From JANWJE01 sp044326545 (GTDB lineage Bacteria; Chlamydiota; Chlamydiia; Chlamydiales; Parachlamydiaceae), in the NCBI GenBank assembly GCA_044326545.1, contig JBIRBM010000011.1:1-63164 (forward strand): 63,164 nucleotides of DNA, in the 5' to 3' direction. The notes beneath the pieces were generated by a model. It saw nothing but the letters and a program-made list of their open reading frames with translations, did not search any database and had not been told where the DNA came from. Every line of letters starts with the position of its first letter. The first letter of the stretch is position 1. The translations under genes were made by a program, and so were the position numbers. Of this stretch, positions 26,171 to 35,050 are shown piece after piece.

Positions 26171-26610
26171 GTTTCACTTTCCATCGGTTTAAACGGTCTT
26201 AAAGGAACCCTAGAGGTGTAAACTTGCAAAAAACCAACAGCCACAGATGGACACTCTGAAATAATTGTATACAAATTTGTTCGAGAAAGAGTGAGCAGAT
26301 GCGTTTCGATTGGAGTAAAGGCTGCATAAGCGCGCGGGCTATTATTAAACAAAGCCTCTTCACCAAAAAAATCACCCGTTCCAAGAGTATGTAGAGGTGA
26401 AGGAGTCACCCCTTGTATCTGCACTTTCCCTTTTGCAATGAAATACATCCGGTTGGCTTCTTCTTCTATGGCAAAAATATAATCTCCCGGATCAAATACG
26501 ACGAGAGTTAATTTATCAGCAACTGTCAAAAGCAAATCTAAATCCAAAGAGCTAAATGGAGTCGTTCTTTTGAGTAAAAATGCTTTATCTATCAATGTCA
26601 GGTATTTCAT
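26167..26610 (-). CDS. Cyclic-nucleotide-binding domain protein
   Basis: A stand-alone CNB (cAMP-receptor-like) domain of 147 residues with no DNA-binding part. The phosphate-binding cassette reads FGEEALFNNSPRAYAA (82-97), keeping the ribose-binding glutamate (E84) and the phosphate-binding arginine (R93), so cyclic nucleotide binding is plausible. It resembles the Chlamydia gene annotated as a cAMP-dependent kinase regulatory subunit (CT235, from memory), which is likewise beside an MFS gene. It overlaps both neighbours by 4 bases. No nucleotide cyclase is in the window. Confidence 0.85.
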   Translation of the reverse strand: MKYLTLIDKAFLLKRTTPFSSLDLDLLLTVADKLTLVVFDPGDYIFAIEEEANRMYFIAKGKVQIQGVTPSPLHTLGTGDFFGEEALFNNSPRAYAAFTPIETHLLTLSRTNLYTIISECPSVAVGFLQVYTSRVPLRPFKPMESET

Positions 26611-29420
26611 GAATCTAATAACTCGTAGGCAAAATGGTGAAAAATTTCATCTTGGCAAGACATTTGCTGTCTTAGCGATTCCCGCCAATTAGGCAGATCT
26701 AAATGGTACTTCATTGTTGCTGCAATAATTTGATCGATTTGAGCCGATGAGTGGCTCATTTTTTCTAGCAAGGCCTCTAAATTTAAAGGTTGATGACCCG
26801 ATTTTTCATAAGCTCTTATTTTTTCTTCATACGGGATATCATCGACAAGCGGTTGTAGAAGCTTAAACACTTGAAGCTCGCAGGTCTTCTCTAGAGTTTC
26901 GACGACCTGGCTGCGGACCTTGGGATTGCGGCTGCGCAGCGAGCGGGAAAGAAGTTCTTCATCTTCAACTTCTCCTGCCACCCCTAGGATTTGGATAATA
27001 AAATCTAATACTGAATGATAACCTGTAATCAAGACATCTTGCAAGATACTTAAATCTAAAGAGGGGTTCAGTGATTGAATCGTGTGATGATGATAAAAAT
27101 AAAAGTAAGCTCGATTAATTTCTTCCCTGATGATGTCCGATAGAATTGCCCGCAATTGCGGCAGGGCTAAGCGCCCTAATATCCGTCCAGCTAGTAAGCG
27201 TGAACGATCTGCGACCTGTGTATCTTTTGTAATGGACAGCAGTGATGGAATCGTCCGAAGTCCCATTTTAAAAATGACCTCTTCAATGAGGCGCCGCTCA
27301 TTTGGCCGGAAGTGTAAACTTGCGTGAATAATATCATCAACCAAACTTGAATCATTGACATGCTCCAATGCTTTTAAACAATCGAGACGGGCCTCATTAT
27401 CTCGAATTTGACTTAATTTTTCGATGATATGAGAAGCTTGTCGAATCGAGTCAAGAACACCGATTTGAACGATTGATTTTGCCGCTGTTCGGGAAACCTT
27501 TGAGGATGGGTTTACGAGATATGAAGTCAAAAAATCGATGTCGTGGGCATCGCCATCTATCCCTAAAATATGCAACCCCATGCAAAGCTCTTCTTCATGA
27601 TGTGAATCGAGTAGAATTTTGAGGTGTTGAGCGGCTAACGTCCGATTATAAGCAGCGGTTGCAGGGGCTAAATAAGCCAGTGATTTTTTTAAAGCGATAA
27701 TGGCCGCTCCTTGAAGTAAAATATCAGAGCTTTTTAATTCCCCCATAATTTTCTCCGGATGAAGCAGTCCTTGCTTGGCAAGATAAAAATAGACAGTACT
27801 TTGAAGTAGAGGGTCAAAATCATTTTGAATCCAATCTTGAAGCGAGTCTAGAACGGATATATTTTTGGCGAAAATACTTTGCTCAAATAAATAGATCAGT
27901 TTCACTTTTGTTTCGGCTTTCATATGAGAAGCATAGCTTAAAAGACGTTTAAGAATGGCCGGATCCTCAAAAGCTAATAAACCTTCACATGCAAAAAGCT
28001 GGGCTTGTTGATCTCCAAGCTTAAAGATTCCAAGGAGGCGATTCTCTGCAGCTCTTTGCTGTTTATCGCTCATTTTCCCTATCCAGTCGCAGATCGATCG
28101 TTGAAAATGAACAGCATTTGCCGATAAATTAAAAAAAAGAGCTTTAAGATAATTTTTTGATAGTCCGATTGCCACGCAAAATGCACAGATAGCCAGTACA
28201 AGTCCCAGCAATTTACTTTGATCTTGAAAAAAAGAGAGAAGGATGGCGCTTGTCAGCACACCAACTGGCTCGAAAAAAGACTCAATTAACACCCGAATTT
28301 TATATTTTAGCTTAGTTGGAACGGCATTGAGTAAAAGGTTAAAATTACTATCATCGATGACATATAACGTTCCTTCAACAACGAAAAAACCGATCAAAGG
28401 AAACAGTAGGCTTGGACTGAGCGACCATCCGGTGAAAGCGATAATCAGAAGAATGGGGGTAATCAAAATTAGGCTATTAATTCCAAAACGTCTGATGAGT
28501 CGGCTGTAAACAAAAAGTCCGAAAAAAAGATTTCCAACACTCACTGTGGCTAAGTTTTGTCCTAAAAAACGCGTTAAATTTGCTTCGGTTCCCCCGCCCG
28601 TACTGATTCCTGGTTGATTGGCAAAATAATTTTCAAACGTAAACATATAATTGTATTCTGTGATAACCAGAAGTAGATAAATAAGAAAATTACTTGTCAT
28701 CAGAAGGAGTGTAAAAGGCGATGAGGCAATCGATTTAAAGAAAAATTTAATGTAGTGGCCTGATTCGTAAACAACTCCTTCTTGCTCCGAATCCTCATGC
28801 GCTACGACAGAGATATTGCGGGTAATTTTTTTTATCCAAAAAAAAGTAAAGATCAGGAGGGTAATGATAAGGCCGATCAGGTGCTCGAGGTCTAATACCC
28901 CCGAATTCATAAGCAATCCTGTGCTTGCTGCACCTAAAAATATAGAAGAACTAAACAGGCTATAGAGTCTTTTTGCATCTTGTAAATGGTGGTATTGATC
29001 AATAAACGTCCAATAGCAGGTCATTAAAACGGCGAATTGGTAAAATCCTCCCAGTTTTAGCACATACCATAGCCAATGAGAATCAGAGCCAATATTTAAA
29101 AATATGCAGATGAAAATGCCTAAATAAAAGACTAGCCCCAATTGAAGAGTTGTGAGGTAAATTCGATAGGAAGAAAATTTATGGAACGAGTAGAGCAGGA
29201 TAAATGCGATAAAAAACATCCCGCACGCAATTAGAGTGTAAGCTTGGGGTAAGGATTCTGCCCCCACATGGAGAAGGAATAATGCATCGGCAAATTTTAA
29301 TCCGCATGTTGCCCCGAAGGCCCAAATGAAACCCAAGAAGACGAAAAGAAACGCGCGCCTCTCTTCGCCTGGGTAAATGCTAAAAATCCGTTGCAACACA
29401 CCTTTTTTTAGACTCGTCAT
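26607..29420 (-). CDS. MFS/NTT-like transporter fused to C-terminal HEAT-like repeats
   Basis: About 937 residues. The N-terminal half (to about residue 440) has around 12 membrane helices and an opening (PGEERRAFLFVFLGFIWAFG, then ADALFLLHVGAE) that recalls both the major facilitator and the nucleotide transporter (NTT) families. The C-terminal half is a cytoplasmic alpha solenoid of HEAT-like helices (LEALEHVNDSSLVDDIIHAS, VRSQVVETLEKT). The counterpart in Chlamydia, from memory, is CT234, also beside a cyclic-nucleotide-binding gene. The frame opens with TTG at 29435; the ATG at 29420 is preferred here but neither has a strong ribosome site. First gene of the four-gene operon. Confidence 0.8.
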   Translation of the reverse strand: MTSLKKGVLQRIFSIYPGEERRAFLFVFLGFIWAFGATCGLKFADALFLLHVGAESLPQAYTLIACGMFFIAFILLYSFHKFSSYRIYLTTLQLGLVFYLGIFICIFLNIGSDSHWLWYVLKLGGFYQFAVLMTCYWTFIDQYHHLQDAKRLYSLFSSSIFLGAASTGLLMNSGVLDLEHLIGLIITLLIFTFFWIKKITRNISVVAHEDSEQEGVVYESGHYIKFFFKSIASSPFTLLLMTSNFLIYLLLVITEYNYMFTFENYFANQPGISTGGGTEANLTRFLGQNLATVSVGNLFFGLFVYSRLIRRFGINSLILITPILLIIAFTGWSLSPSLLFPLIGFFVVEGTLYVIDDSNFNLLLNAVPTKLKYKIRVLIESFFEPVGVLTSAILLSFFQDQSKLLGLVLAICAFCVAIGLSKNYLKALFFNLSANAVHFQRSICDWIGKMSDKQQRAAENRLLGIFKLGDQQAQLFACEGLLAFEDPAILKRLLSYASHMKAETKVKLIYLFEQSIFAKNISVLDSLQDWIQNDFDPLLQSTVYFYLAKQGLLHPEKIMGELKSSDILLQGAAIIALKKSLAYLAPATAAYNRTLAAQHLKILLDSHHEEELCMGLHILGIDGDAHDIDFLTSYLVNPSSKVSRTAAKSIVQIGVLDSIRQASHIIEKLSQIRDNEARLDCLKALEHVNDSSLVDDIIHASLHFRPNERRLIEEVIFKMGLRTIPSLLSITKDTQVADRSRLLAGRILGRLALPQLRAILSDIIREEINRAYFYFYHHHTIQSLNPSLDLSILQDVLITGYHSVLDFIIQILGVAGEVEDEELLSRSLRSRNPKVRSQVVETLEKTCELQVFKLLQPLVDDIPYEEKIRAYEKSGHQPLNLEALLEKMSHSSAQIDQIIAATMKYHLDLPNWRESLRQQMSCQDEIFHHFAYELLDS

Positions 29421-29490
29421 CTGCTCATTGCTCAAATCGCCGCTAATCCATGTTCATAACAGTCCCCGAGATATTTCAAGTTCAAAGGGC

Positions 29491-29607
29491 TAGGGGGTGT
29501 CATCAATTGATCATCAACGTTTATTCAAGTTCTTTCCAAGCGATGTGACCACCCGCTTGAGAAATCATCTTGAATAGAGGCGATTAGCAATTGATGACAC
29601 GCCCTAG
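29491..29607. repeat. Complete MITE-like element, family F
   Basis: CTAGGGGGTGTCATCAATTG and CAATTGATGACACGCCCTAG are 20-bp inverted ends with one mismatch around about 77 bases without an open frame. A solo end of the same family lies at 348-366. It occupies the middle of the 29421-29784 gap between divergent genes, where otherwise only promoters for trxB and the MFS operon are expected. Confidence 0.75.
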
Positions 29608-29784
29608 AAATGAAACTCAGGTTAATGGGGAATTCTATTGTAAATGACTTAAAAATAAAATAGATTTATCAATGAGTGTGAACCAAGAAGACTTGCACTT
29701 CGATTCGAGAGAAGTATATTACTTGATCTTTTTATTGAGCGACCGTTAAACTTTCATTTTTAATTATGATCATGGGGGAAGGAA

Positions 29785-30735
29785 ATGGAACACGTCAAGC
29801 TATTGATTATTGGATCTGGACCTGCGGGCTATACCGCAGCCATTTATGCAGCGCGGGCAAATTTGGAGCCTGTTTTGTTTGAGGGGTTTTACACAGGTCC
29901 AGCCGGAGGGCAGCTCATGACAACAACTGAAGTAGAGAACTTTCCGGGTTTTCCAGATGGAATTTCGGGCCCTGAGTTGATTGAAAAATTCCGAGCTCAA
30001 GCCATTCGTTTTGGAACAAAGATGTTAAGCGAAGATGTGGAGAGCGTTGATTTTAATCATCGACCGTTTAAAATAAAAGGATCTAAAACGCATTTCAAGG
30101 CGGATTGTGTCATTATTTCTACTGGTGCTACAGCAAAGCGATTAGACATCATGGGAGCTGGTGACACAGAATTGTGGCAAAAAGGGGTGACAGCTTGTGC
30201 TGTGTGTGATGGTGCGATGCCGATTTTTCGTAACCGTCCTTTATTTGTTGTTGGAGGAGGCGATACAGCGGTTGAGGAGGCTTTATTTTTGACTAAGTTT
30301 GGAAGCCGTGTGTATATCGTCCACAGGAGAGATCAGCTCAGGGCCTCTAAGATTATGCAAGAAAGAGCCTTAAAACATCCTAAAATTGAGGTGTTGTGGG
30401 ACTCTGTCGTTGTTTCTGTTAATGGTGATAAAGTTGTACAGAGTGTCACATTAGAAAATATCAAAACTTTAGAGCAAGACACGCGAGAAGCTGGAGGATT
30501 GTTTTTTGCAATTGGTCATACACCAAACACAGCATTTCTTCAACGTCAGATTGAGCTTCATGAAAATGGCTACATCAAAGTCTTTAAAGGGACTCGGACG
30601 AGCGTAGACGGAGTCTTTGCTGCAGGAGATGTTCAAGACCATGATTATCGGCAAGCAATAACGGCAGCCGGTTCGGGTTGTATGGCTGCCCTGGATGCTG
30701 AAAGATGGCTAGCTGAAAATGGATTTACAGACTAA
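29785..30735 (+). CDS. trxB: Thioredoxin reductase
   Basis: Transfers electrons from NADPH through FAD to thioredoxin. 316 residues with the FAD motif GSGPAG (10-15), the redox pair C138-A-V-C141, the NADPH motif VVGGGDTAVEEA (about 154-165) and the C-terminal FAD motif VFAAGDVQD. Length and layout are of the low-molecular-weight bacterial type. GGGGGAAGGAA before the ATG is a strong ribosome site. In Chlamydia trxB neighbours acpS; here acpS lies 3 kb away with three genes' worth of lineage-specific DNA between. Confidence 0.96.
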   Translation: MEHVKLLIIGSGPAGYTAAIYAARANLEPVLFEGFYTGPAGGQLMTTTEVENFPGFPDGISGPELIEKFRAQAIRFGTKMLSEDVESVDFNHRPFKIKGSKTHFKADCVIISTGATAKRLDIMGAGDTELWQKGVTACAVCDGAMPIFRNRPLFVVGGGDTAVEEALFLTKFGSRVYIVHRRDQLRASKIMQERALKHPKIEVLWDSVVVSVNGDKVVQSVTLENIKTLEQDTREAGGLFFAIGHTPNTAFLQRQIELHENGYIKVFKGTRTSVDGVFAAGDVQDHDYRQAITAAGSGCMAALDAERWLAENGFTD

Positions 30736-30784
30736 AAACCTCTCTTTTTTGGCCTTCGGATTCTGTCAAATAGGAGCGTGTATC

Positions 30785-31627
30785 TTGACTCTGTATTCAA
30801 ACTTTATTTCTAAGTCCCTCTCTTCATGCCTCCTGTTTGCTTGGCTTATCATGTTCAATGTTAGCGCAACTGAATATCAACCATGGCTAGGTAATGCTTA
30901 TGAGTTTGAGGCTCGTGGCGAGACTCTCTATCAAGGGTTTGCTACGCTAGCTTCCGATGGTGATCATAAGAAATATCTTTGCAACGATTTTTTTTTAAAT
31001 TTTAGTCTGATTAATTCCATTCCAGATCCCTCATTTGGAATCGAGCTTGAAGTCACAGGAGCCTTGACCAGAAAGCAGCATGGAGAGGTTGATCAATTAA
31101 AATTCACCGGTCGCTATGTTTGGCAAGATGACATCATGGGTGATCCTTTGAGCATGATAACAGGAGCTAGTTACATTCAAGCTTTTGAACACAGCTTAAA
31201 AGATCTGAGCTCTTTTCATCATGGTTTATATAATATCGAATGTTTTGTGTCTGTAGGTCGTGAGAGTTCCGATGAAACACGATGGGGGTCTCGCTGGTGG
31301 GGGATGTTTGGGTTGGGGATTGCTGAGAAAGGGTCTGCATGGTTTCGTTTGCGTTTTGATTACGATAAACGTTTCAATCAGAAACATGAGATCGGATTAT
31401 TTATTGAGGGATTGTGTGGGTTAGGACACAAGCATCTTGAAATCAAAAAATTCGAAGGTTATGGCGCTGTTAAGCATCAATCAGTAGATGCCGGTCTTCG
31501 TTACGTTTATGTCTTGGACTATTGCGGGAATGCAAGCTTGGAGTATTGTTACCGATTATACGCGAATAATTTCCCGGCTTATACTCACCGCGTTGTTGCT
31601 CAATTTCTTTATCCTTTTGGATGGTGA
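30785..31627 (+). CDS. Putative outer-membrane beta-barrel protein
   Basis: About 280 residues. A signal peptide (LSSCLLFAWLIMFNVSA, cleaved near residue 29) leads into alternating aromatic strands typical of a small barrel (FEARGETLYQGFATLAS, FFLNFSLINS, GIELEVTGAL, WFRLRFDYD, IGLFIEGLCG, AGLRYVYVLD). It ends in Trp (FLYPFGW), acceptable as a BamA recognition end. The frame is open from an ATG at 30719 inside trxB, but AGGAG 8 bases before a TTG at 30785 places the start where the signal peptide begins. No family name can be given. Confidence 0.6.
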   Translation: MTLYSNFISKSLSSCLLFAWLIMFNVSATEYQPWLGNAYEFEARGETLYQGFATLASDGDHKKYLCNDFFLNFSLINSIPDPSFGIELEVTGALTRKQHGEVDQLKFTGRYVWQDDIMGDPLSMITGASYIQAFEHSLKDLSSFHHGLYNIECFVSVGRESSDETRWGSRWWGMFGLGIAEKGSAWFRLRFDYDKRFNQKHEIGLFIEGLCGLGHKHLEIKKFEGYGAVKHQSVDAGLRYVYVLDYCGNASLEYCYRLYANNFPAYTHRVVAQFLYPFGW

Positions 31628-31663
31628 ATCGTGATACACGGGTGATTTATCCCGCGTCATATC

Positions 31664-31731
31664 TACTCATTGCAGGATTCAAATGGAATGAGTACAGGTC
31701 CGTTGCAAATGAATGGATCATGTGCAACGGA
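31664..31731. terminator. Two adjacent hairpins between convergent genes
   Basis: TACTCATT/AATGAGTA (31664-31694, family E arm) is followed by TCCGTTGCA/TGCAACGGA (31699-31731). They lie between the stops of the barrel gene and the Cys-His-Asp gene and could serve both as terminators, though T-runs are lacking. Confidence 0.4.
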
Positions 31732-31754
31732 GCTATCATGATCATGCTGTCTCG

Positions 31755-33113
31755 TTATTCAGCCGAAATGGGGTGATGATCATTTTTTAATTTATCACGA
31801 ACGTCACCTAACGAAGCTAATTGCTTGGATAGTTTTGTCTTTTCTGTTTTAAGTTTCTCGATTTGATCGAGAACATCGGGTGTCCGATTTTGATTTGATA
31901 ATTCCTTCATTTTTTCTCTGATTGAATCCATTTCAACAATCATTATTTTTTCTAATTGTATCACAATTGTTTCATCATTGGTCTCGGTTTCTTGGGCTTT
32001 TAATTCTAACAGTCTGGACATCACATTTGCTTGGGCTGTCACATTAACTTCTGCTTCTCGCTTATGATGTTTTTGTTTAAGGGGATTTTGTGTAGGTAAA
32101 ACATTTTTTGTTTGTTTTGTATTATCAAAACAGGAATGTAGTTTTTCTAAATATGCAAAATCACCCTTTTTATAGAGATAATCTGATGAACCCATATTTG
32201 CGATCCAAGGGTCTACTATCCTGCAATCTTCACCCCATGTATTCGGATTTTGGATATTTGATCTCTTATTTCTTCCTACTACCACGAACACATGACTTCT
32301 ACCACCATCATCATGCGCAAGAATTTCTACGCGAACACCGTGGTATCTTCCATCTCCTGTTAATATATGAGCAGCGGTACAGGCAAAAGTTGTACAAATG
32401 CCAGCTCGACCTTCCAATACTTTTTCTGCCGCACTTTTGAGTTGATAGGGTGTGAAGGCCCCCCCCTCTCCGGGAATTTTAACTCCTGCAATGCTAAGTC
32501 CGTATGCTCTAATCCGATTTTGATCTTGATTCATTTCTGCTAAATTATGAAACACAGTCTCTCTTTCGCTCTCCTTAATGACATGAGAAAAGGAGGGGCA
32601 ATCGACTACAGCAAAATTTTCGTGGCTTAATTGTCTAAGAGCTTCTCTATGAGTTGCGATTAAATCTTCTACTGTTCGATACTGTTTCCTGATCTCAGGC
32701 TTGGTGACCGCTTTTAGTAATTCAGGTTTAATGTGTTGGAATTGCTCCGTTTTTTGTAGACGAACTTCCCCTTCGCGATTCAATTCAGTCTCTCGATGTT
32801 CTTCAATTTTTTTTGAAGAAGGGCAATAGAGCATATCTTGGGCAATTTGCTTAATTTTTGGTGTGTCTTCAATCTGTTTTTTTGTCGGGAGAGATAGAAT
32901 TTTAGGAACGAAATGAAAACTAATCGCAGGAGTGTGTTTTTTATTAATCAATTCTGGGAAAAAATGACCTAATAAAAATTTTGTGATACGTGAGTTAGCT
33001 TCAAATAATTTGTTTTTTATTTTTTTTGTAATGTTGTTTTTATTATTACTATTTAAATTTTCTTTTCTTAATAAGAAATTGCTAGTTTCTATGTTATGTA
33101 AATTAAAATTCAT
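31755..33113 (-). CDS. Putative Cys-His-Asp effector (transglutaminase/cysteine-protease-like)
   Basis: 452 residues, no family I can name. A basic, Asn/Lys-rich N-terminus is followed by a domain (about 185-310) with three spaced motifs: GICTTFACTAAHIL with C240, RSHVFVVVGR with H274 and RIVDPW with D301. A Cys, then His in a hydrophobic strand, then D-P-W, is the usual order of papain/transglutaminase-fold enzymes, including several bacterial toxins and deamidases. A predicted coiled coil occupies about 360-445. There is no signal peptide. The ATG at 33113 is chosen over 33119 because AAAAAGG abuts the latter. An injected host-modifying enzyme is the attractive reading; the activity is inference. 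Confidence 0.6.
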   Translation of the reverse strand: MNFNLHNIETSNFLLRKENLNSNNKNNITKKIKNKLFEANSRITKFLLGHFFPELINKKHTPAISFHFVPKILSLPTKKQIEDTPKIKQIAQDMLYCPSSKKIEEHRETELNREGEVRLQKTEQFQHIKPELLKAVTKPEIRKQYRTVEDLIATHREALRQLSHENFAVVDCPSFSHVIKESERETVFHNLAEMNQDQNRIRAYGLSIAGVKIPGEGGAFTPYQLKSAAEKVLEGRAGICTTFACTAAHILTGDGRYHGVRVEILAHDDGGRSHVFVVVGRNKRSNIQNPNTWGEDCRIVDPWIANMGSSDYLYKKGDFAYLEKLHSCFDNTKQTKNVLPTQNPLKQKHHKREAEVNVTAQANVMSRLLELKAQETETNDETIVIQLEKIMIVEMDSIREKMKELSNQNRTPDVLDQIEKLKTEKTKLSKQLASLGDVRDKLKNDHHPISAE

Positions 33114-33235
33114 AAACATCCTTTTTTTTTGGATTATTTATAATTTTAATTATAACAAAATCGAATTAAAATAATTTTTAATTTATTTAATTGTTTTTTA
33201 AGTTTTAGTTAATTGATGGAAATATATAGATTTAA

Positions 33236-33433
33236 ATTAGTGGTCATAGCAGTGGTTTATCACTCAAGGATCACGCTTTGCGGCACCTCACTCTTGAACA
33301 TCTTGAATTAGATTCGATAAAGTATTTGTCGAGGATGAGACTGCGAAGCAGACAACGTGAGATTGAGCTCAGACAACGTCAGATTGAGCTGAAAACGGGT
33401 ATTAAGTCAGATGTGTTAATTAATTGGACATGA
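33236..33433 (+). pseudogene. Possible decayed coding remnant with 7-residue duplication
   Basis: In the 418-base AT-rich gap 33114-33531 one plus-strand frame stays open for 65 codons without an early ATG. It would encode a charged helical peptide containing RQREIEL and RQRQIEL in tandem, from a 21-bp direct repeat at 33349-33390. It may be the tail of a degraded gene or chance. I see nothing else in the gap. Confidence 0.22.
33349..33390. repeat. 21-bp direct tandem repeat, two copies
   Basis: CAGACAACGT, one variable base, AGATTGAGCT occurs twice back to back, differing only at the variable position. The period is a multiple of three, consistent with former coding sequence. Confidence 0.7.
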
Positions 33434-33531
33434 GTGGCTTGATGTTTTTTTTTAACAAGCTCATTTTCTATTTCCGAGCCCTCCCCCCTGCATAGACGAC
33501 GTGAATGTGAAAACAGTCTGTAAGAAGCTGC

Positions 33532-33900
33532 TCAACGTGTCCAAATCGCAAAAGCTGTTGCATATTGGTGGCAATGGCTGAGGGAAATATGCAGTGAGGG
33601 GAAGTTGAACAATTGATTTGCAAAAGGGGAAAGGAAGACAATCGGCTTGCCTTTTGCGTCATTGAGGATCTCAATATCAAGCCAGCTCAGGCCTTGAGAA
33701 AATCCTGTGCCTAAAGATTTTACAATGGCTTCTTTAGAGGCAAATCTTCCGGCTAAATGAAGAGATGGATCTTTCTTTTTTAAACAATATTCTTGCTCGT
33801 TTAAGGTAAAGACTTTGTCTAAGAATCGCTTAGGATGTCGCGCGATGATTGTTTTAATCCGAGCGACCTCTATGATGTCATTACCAATTCCCAAAATCAT
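33532..33900 (-). CDS. acpS: Holo-ACP synthase (AcpS)
   Basis: Transfers 4'-phosphopantetheine from CoA to ACP. 122 residues with the signature GIGNDIIEVARI at the N-terminus (metal-binding Asp) and LAGRFASKEAIVKSLGTG (about 49-66), plus the C-terminal HISLSHCHQYATAFA. Normal length. It overlaps the upstream PIN/TRAM gene by 4 bases and is probably translated from its message. Its substrate AcpP is encoded about 10 kb away. Confidence 0.95.
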   Translation of the reverse strand: MILGIGNDIIEVARIKTIIARHPKRFLDKVFTLNEQEYCLKKKDPSLHLAGRFASKEAIVKSLGTGFSQGLSWLDIEILNDAKGKPIVFLSPFANQLFNFPSLHISLSHCHQYATAFAIWTR

Positions 33901-34994
33901 AATGCCAGAAAACTTTTTGTTGATTCAATTTCATGATTTGCAATTGGAAAATCATTTTCTATCTCTGAGATTCCGTCTTCTGAAGCATTACAAAACACCA
34001 TTCTTCCTGAAGAGGTGTGTTTAACAGATAACACATACGCTTTAATCGTTTCTCCAATGAATTCAGCTCCACCATTGACGACAACCATGGTGCCATCTTC
34101 AAGGTATCCAACCCCTTGCCGAGCCTCTTTGCCATACCGCTGAATCTTAATGTTAATTGTCTCTCCGGTTTGTGTGACAGGTTTTAACGCATTGGAGAGC
34201 ATGTGGATGTTGATGATTCTCACCCCTTCAATCGAAGCTTGTTGAATGCGATTGATATCGGAAGTAATGACGTGGGTGTCCATAAAACGGGCTAAGCGGA
34301 TCAATTTTGTCATACCGTCTTTGATTTCAGGAAAATCAGTGTCTACATAGCGAAGGTCTAAAGAGGGGAGGGTTTCAAGTTTTTTTATCAACTCTAAGCT
34401 TCTTCTCGCTTTTGCTTTGTTGACTTCATCCCCGGTTTCAGCTTGTACATAAAGTTCTCGAACTGCAAAACGAGGGATAATAAGGTGGTGGTCAAGCAAA
34501 CCGGTTGAGGCCAAGTCGATAATGCGAGAATCAGAGAGGATGGATAAGTCGACGAGAATATCTTTTTTCTTGTAGCTCATTTGTTTGAATTCAATAAAAG
34601 GGATGCTGACACGAATTTCATCAGATGCTTGAAGCGTCATCATTAAACCCAAATAAGCGGAGGAAAGAAAAATCAAGAAACGCAGAGGCATGAATTCCGA
34701 GCTGTTGACATCCCAATTCATGATGCTTCCAAGAGTTAATAAAATTCCTTGTCCCATGAAATACCCTAAAAATAATCCAAGCGTTGCCGTATTGAAAGAT
34801 CTTAGGGTAAAACGCCTGAAAACTAAATCGAGGGCAAATAAAACTCCTGATAGAAGACATCCAGATAAGACACCCACAGAGACGTTAATCCAATTTAATC
34901 CGCCATTAAAATAGTGGGTACTTAACGTGATTGAAAAGAGAATGCATATAACAGAAAATAAGACTTGGATAATCGAGAGTGAAATACTCTTCAT
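33897..34994 (-). CDS. Membrane-anchored PIN/TRAM-domain protein (YacL-like)
   Basis: 365 residues. Four membrane helices occupy the first 125 or so residues, followed by a PIN nuclease-like domain (about 140-280: ILVDLSILSDSRIIDLA, then PRFAVRELYVQAET, and THVITSDINRIQQA with acidic residues at the expected places) and a C-terminal TRAM domain (about 285-345, QGVGYLEDGTMVVVNGG). This is the YacL architecture, whose role is poorly known and may involve RNA binding or cleavage at the membrane. It forms an overlapping pair with acpS. Confidence 0.88.
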   Translation of the reverse strand: MKSISLSIIQVLFSVICILFSITLSTHYFNGGLNWINVSVGVLSGCLLSGVLFALDLVFRRFTLRSFNTATLGLFLGYFMGQGILLTLGSIMNWDVNSSEFMPLRFLIFLSSAYLGLMMTLQASDEIRVSIPFIEFKQMSYKKKDILVDLSILSDSRIIDLASTGLLDHHLIIPRFAVRELYVQAETGDEVNKAKARRSLELIKKLETLPSLDLRYVDTDFPEIKDGMTKLIRLARFMDTHVITSDINRIQQASIEGVRIINIHMLSNALKPVTQTGETINIKIQRYGKEARQGVGYLEDGTMVVVNGGAEFIGETIKAYVLSVKHTSSGRMVFCNASEDGISEIENDFPIANHEIESTKSFLAL

Positions 34995-35050
34995 GATTGT
35001 TGTGTGCCTCGTACAGTGGTTAATTTTCTTGCAAAATAGTTCTGCTTAAC

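Noticed and set aside
33349..33390. Direct repeats as a possible CRISPR array
   Set aside because: The two 21-bp copies are contiguous with no spacers and there are no cas genes in the window.
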